A stretch of 64,000 nt of DNA from Alphaproteobacteria bacterium (GTDB lineage: Bacteria > Pseudomonadota > Alphaproteobacteria > Rhizobiales > Aestuariivirgaceae). Location of the stretch: positions 61,375-125,374 of the forward strand of contig JAGRLX010000135.1 in the NCBI GenBank assembly GCA_020441605.1, written 5' to 3'. The notes under the pieces were generated by a model. The model worked only from the letters and a program-made list of their open reading frames with translations, did not search any database and was not told where the DNA came from. Below, in pieces: positions 61,899-64,000 of the stretch (positions within the stretch are counted from its first letter, which is position 1; each line of letters starts with the position of its first letter). The translations under genes were made by a program, and so were the position numbers.

Positions 61899-63476
61899 TC
61901 AATAGCCCAGCGCAAATCCGTCCTTGCGGGGATCCGATCCTCCGATAAGCACGCCTCGGGCCCAATCGATGACGATGGCCTGACCGCCGCCGAGTGGTTC
62001 CGGAGGTGCCGTCAGGCTGTGGCCCTTGGCGATCAGTCCGTCACGAGACGAATTTGACACAGCGCTTTCGACAAGGACATCGCCGGCTTTGGGAAAGTAG
62101 CGCGGCCAGTCGATGGCCTGCTGCGGGTCCATGCCATAGATGTAGCGGTTTACTGCGACCGTTACATGGCCCATCGGCTGGTAGTCTCCACCCATGACGC
62201 CGTAGCTCATGTCGACCAGGCCATCCTTTTTTACCATGGCAGGGATGATGGTGTGAAGCGGCCGCTTGCCTGGGCCGATGCAGTTGGGATGTCCGGGACT
62301 GGTAACGAAACAGGCTCCCCGGTTCTGAAGGGTAATACCGGTTCGGGGGGTCACGATGCCGGAGCCGAAGCCGGAATAGATCGAGTTGATGAATGAAATG
62401 GCCAGGCGATTCCGGTCGACCACGGTCAGATAGATGGTGTCCGAGTCTCGCATTCTGGTGCGGATATCCAGAGCCCGGTTCATGTCGATGAGCCCAGCCA
62501 ATTTCGCCGTCATACTCGGGCTCAACAGGTCGGCAACCGGGACTTCGGCGAAATCCGGGTCTGCGATGTGGCGGTTGCGCTGCTCCCAGGCCAGCTTCAT
62601 GGCTTCGATCTCGAGGTGCATGCGCTCCGGAGAGTCGGGATCGTACTGCCTCAGGCCGAACTGCGACAGGATGTTGAGGGCGATCAGGGCCGTCAGTCCC
62701 TGGCCACTGGGCGGAATTTCGAGCACGTCATGGCCAGCATATTGTGCCGAAATCGGTTTGACCCAGGTTGACTCGTGATTGGCGAAGTCATCTGCCTCGA
62801 GGAGCGAGCCCATGGGACGGATATGACCGAGAATGTCTTTGGTGATTTCGCCGGCATAGAAGGCATTGCGGCCTTCCGTCGCGATCAACCGCAGCGTCTT
62901 GGCCAGCGCCGGGTAGGCCATGATTTCACCCTCGCGGGGAGAACGGCCATCCTTGAGGTAGTGGAGGCGGCCGCCTTCGTCTGCCGACAGGTAGGGCTCG
63001 TCTTCCGGCCAGTCAAAGGCCACCCTAGGCGTTACTGGAACTCCGTCCTCTGCCAGGCGTATGGCTGGCTGCAGCGCTTCCTTCAGATCCATGGTCCCAT
63101 AAGCCTTGAGAAGCTGGTCCCACCCGTCGATTGCACCGGGAACGGTAACGGCATGGATGCTGCGCGGTGCGATGGACGTCAGTCCGGAAGCCGTCAGCCA
63201 GTCGGCATTTGCCTTCATTGACGCGCGGCCCGAGGCGTTCAGACCCCTGACTTTTCCGTCCGGTGCACCGACCAGCGCGAAGCAGTCGCCGCCTATGCCG
63301 GTCATTGCCGGCTCGACAACGCAGAGCACGGCCGAGGCCACAACAGCCGCGTCTGCTGCATTGCCGCCCGCCCGCAGAACATCGACGGCGGCCAATGTGG
63401 CGAGTGGGCAGGAGGTGGCCGCCATGCCGGACGTCCCATAGGCCGTGGACCGTCCGGGGTGGTCAAAAGCGCGCAT
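61899..63476 (-). CDS. ggt: Gamma-glutamyltransferase
   Basis: The 525-residue protein shows the Ntn-hydrolase pattern of gamma-glutamyltranspeptidase: GGNAADAAVVASAVLCVVEP and GIGGDCFALVGAPDG, then the nucleophile region SDTIYLTVVDRNRLAISF, where the Thr in DTIYL is the expected cleavage nucleophile. The C-terminal GGDYQPMGHVTVAVNRYIYG also fits. I chose the ATG at 63476 because AGAGGA lies 8 bp upstream; an ATG at 63527 adds 17 polar residues. No signal peptide is seen, unlike periplasmic Ggt, so it may act in the cytosol on gamma-glutamyl compounds. Confidence 0.9.
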   Translation of the reverse strand: MRAFDHPGRSTAYGTSGMAATSCPLATLAAVDVLRAGGNAADAAVVASAVLCVVEPAMTGIGGDCFALVGAPDGKVRGLNASGRASMKANADWLTASGLTSIAPRSIHAVTVPGAIDGWDQLLKAYGTMDLKEALQPAIRLAEDGVPVTPRVAFDWPEDEPYLSADEGGRLHYLKDGRSPREGEIMAYPALAKTLRLIATEGRNAFYAGEITKDILGHIRPMGSLLEADDFANHESTWVKPISAQYAGHDVLEIPPSGQGLTALIALNILSQFGLRQYDPDSPERMHLEIEAMKLAWEQRNRHIADPDFAEVPVADLLSPSMTAKLAGLIDMNRALDIRTRMRDSDTIYLTVVDRNRLAISFINSIYSGFGSGIVTPRTGITLQNRGACFVTSPGHPNCIGPGKRPLHTIIPAMVKKDGLVDMSYGVMGGDYQPMGHVTVAVNRYIYGMDPQQAIDWPRYFPKAGDVLVESAVSNSSRDGLIAKGHSLTAPPEPLGGGQAIVIDWARGVLIGGSDPRKDGFALGY

Positions 63477-63536
63477 TTTGTGATTCCTCTGGCTTTCCGG
63501 GCTTTGCATATTGCCTTTTCCAGCCATATCGGCAAA

Positions 63537-63573
63537 TGATTGGCTGAAATTGGTCGTGATTGGTTCTCATTGG
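63537..63573. repeat. Two-copy tandem repeat, 20-bp period, between ggt and fhs
   Basis: TGATTGG-N5-ATTGG occurs at 63537-63553 and again at 63557-63573, offset by 20 bp (about two DNA turns). It lies in the 203-bp divergent region of ggt and fhs. It may be an operator for a dimeric regulator; no regulator gene is adjacent. Confidence 0.4.
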
Positions 63574-63679
63574 GCGTCGAAAAACTGACTGATCATGTCG
63601 GTGGAGGCGCCTCATGTCCTTTTGACCGGCCTATGTTAGCCGCCGCCGACGAGGAAACCACTAGGAGGAGCCGCCAAAG

Positions 63680-64000
63680 ATGTCCACGGTTAAGAGCGAT
63701 ATCGAGATCGCCCGCGAAGCGAAAATGAAGCCGATCATGGAGATCGGAACGGGTCTTGGAATTCCTGAAAAGGATCTGGTCCCCTATGGGCATACCAAGG
63801 CCAAGGTCTCGCTGGACTACATCGACTCCTTGAAATCGAAACCCGATGGTAAACTCATCCTGGTCACCGCCATCAATCCGACGCCGGCCGGCGAAGGCAA
63901 GACCACGACGACGGTGGGTCTTGGCGATGGCCTGAACCGTATCGGCAAGAAGGCCATGATCGCCTTGCGCGAACCTTCGCTCGGCCCCTGCTTCGGCATG
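63680..64000 (+). CDS. fhs: Formate-tetrahydrofolate ligase, N-terminal part (cut by window edge)
   Basis: The first 107 residues are present. They have a clear FTHFS start: [18 protein letters not shown], then [20 protein letters not shown] with the P-loop-like nucleotide motif, and [21 protein letters not shown] lies about 10 bp upstream of the ATG. It makes 10-formyl-tetrahydrofolate from formate, ATP and THF, linking to one-carbon metabolism together with the dimethylglycine/sarcosine dehydrogenase-type gene. Confidence 0.94.
   Translation, partial: MSTVKSDIEIAREAKMKPIMEIGTGLGIPEKDLVPYGHTKAKVSLDYIDSLKSKPDGKLILVTAINPTPAGEGKTTTTVGLGDGLNRIGKKAMIALREPSLGPCFGM

Overview
The window looks like a chromosomal segment of an alphaproteobacterium of the order Hyphomicrobiales (rhizobial relatives). 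The evidence is the combination of FlaF and FlbT, MotC and MotE, an FtcR/Rem-type orphan flagellar regulator, tandem short flagellins of about 307 residues, the DUF1217 protein beside flgF, PhaR-regulated polyhydroxybutyrate genes, and TTAA-N7-TTAA sites of the CtrA type. The genus cannot be named from sequence alone. I saw no rRNA, tRNA, CRISPR array, insertion sequence or prophage.

Layout. Positions 1-2388 hold ftsX (cut by the window edge) and ftsE, divergent from a zinc-ribbon membrane protein and a hypoxanthine phosphoribosyltransferase. A CtrA-type box lies between the two gene pairs. Positions 2378-37629 are an almost complete flagellar locus. The minus-strand block reads, from its 5' end, motA-fliM-fliN-fliG-flhB, then flgB-flgC-fliE-flgG-flgA-flgI-motE-flgH-fliL-fliP, three flagellins, then fliF-fliH-motB-motC-fliK-lytic transglycosylase-flgE-flgK-flgL-flaF-flbT-flgD-fliQ-flhA-fliR and finally a fliJ-like gene, flgJ, a flgN-like gene and three little-known membrane proteins. 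A short plus-strand arm carries DUF1217-flgF-fliI, and the regulator ftcR converges on it. Many neighbours share 4-bp ATGA overlaps, so translation is probably coupled. No fliA, flgM, fliD, fliS or fliO is seen, which fits Hyphomicrobiales.

From 37630 to 64000 the content is housekeeping and metabolic: an AT-rich regulatory gap with a second CtrA-type box, a MerR regulator, a D-amino-acid PLP enzyme, a large secreted SGNH hydrolase, ccmAB haem export, phaAB with phaR, an amidinotransferase-fold hydrolase with a TusA-like protein, a MOSC-mobA-mobB-DUF924 chain for molybdenum cofactor work, a dimethylglycine/sarcosine dehydrogenase-type enzyme, a DMT transporter, gloB, a methyltransferase, a chorismate mutase-hisC-tyrC operon for tyrosine/phenylalanine, a ChaC-like protein, a PAS-GGDEF-EAL phosphodiesterase, a gamma-glutamyltransferase and the start of formate-tetrahydrofolate ligase (fhs).

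The signals that go beyond standard annotation are mostly regulatory. They are two perfect CtrA-type boxes (upstream of ftcR and between ftsE and the zinc-ribbon gene), a leader element shared by all three flagellin genes at the same distance from the start codon, paired repeats between phaA and phaR, a palindrome in front of merR, and a 20-bp-period repeat between ggt and fhs. The last three genes of the flagellar block are uncharacterised membrane proteins and are the best candidates for new flagellar components.
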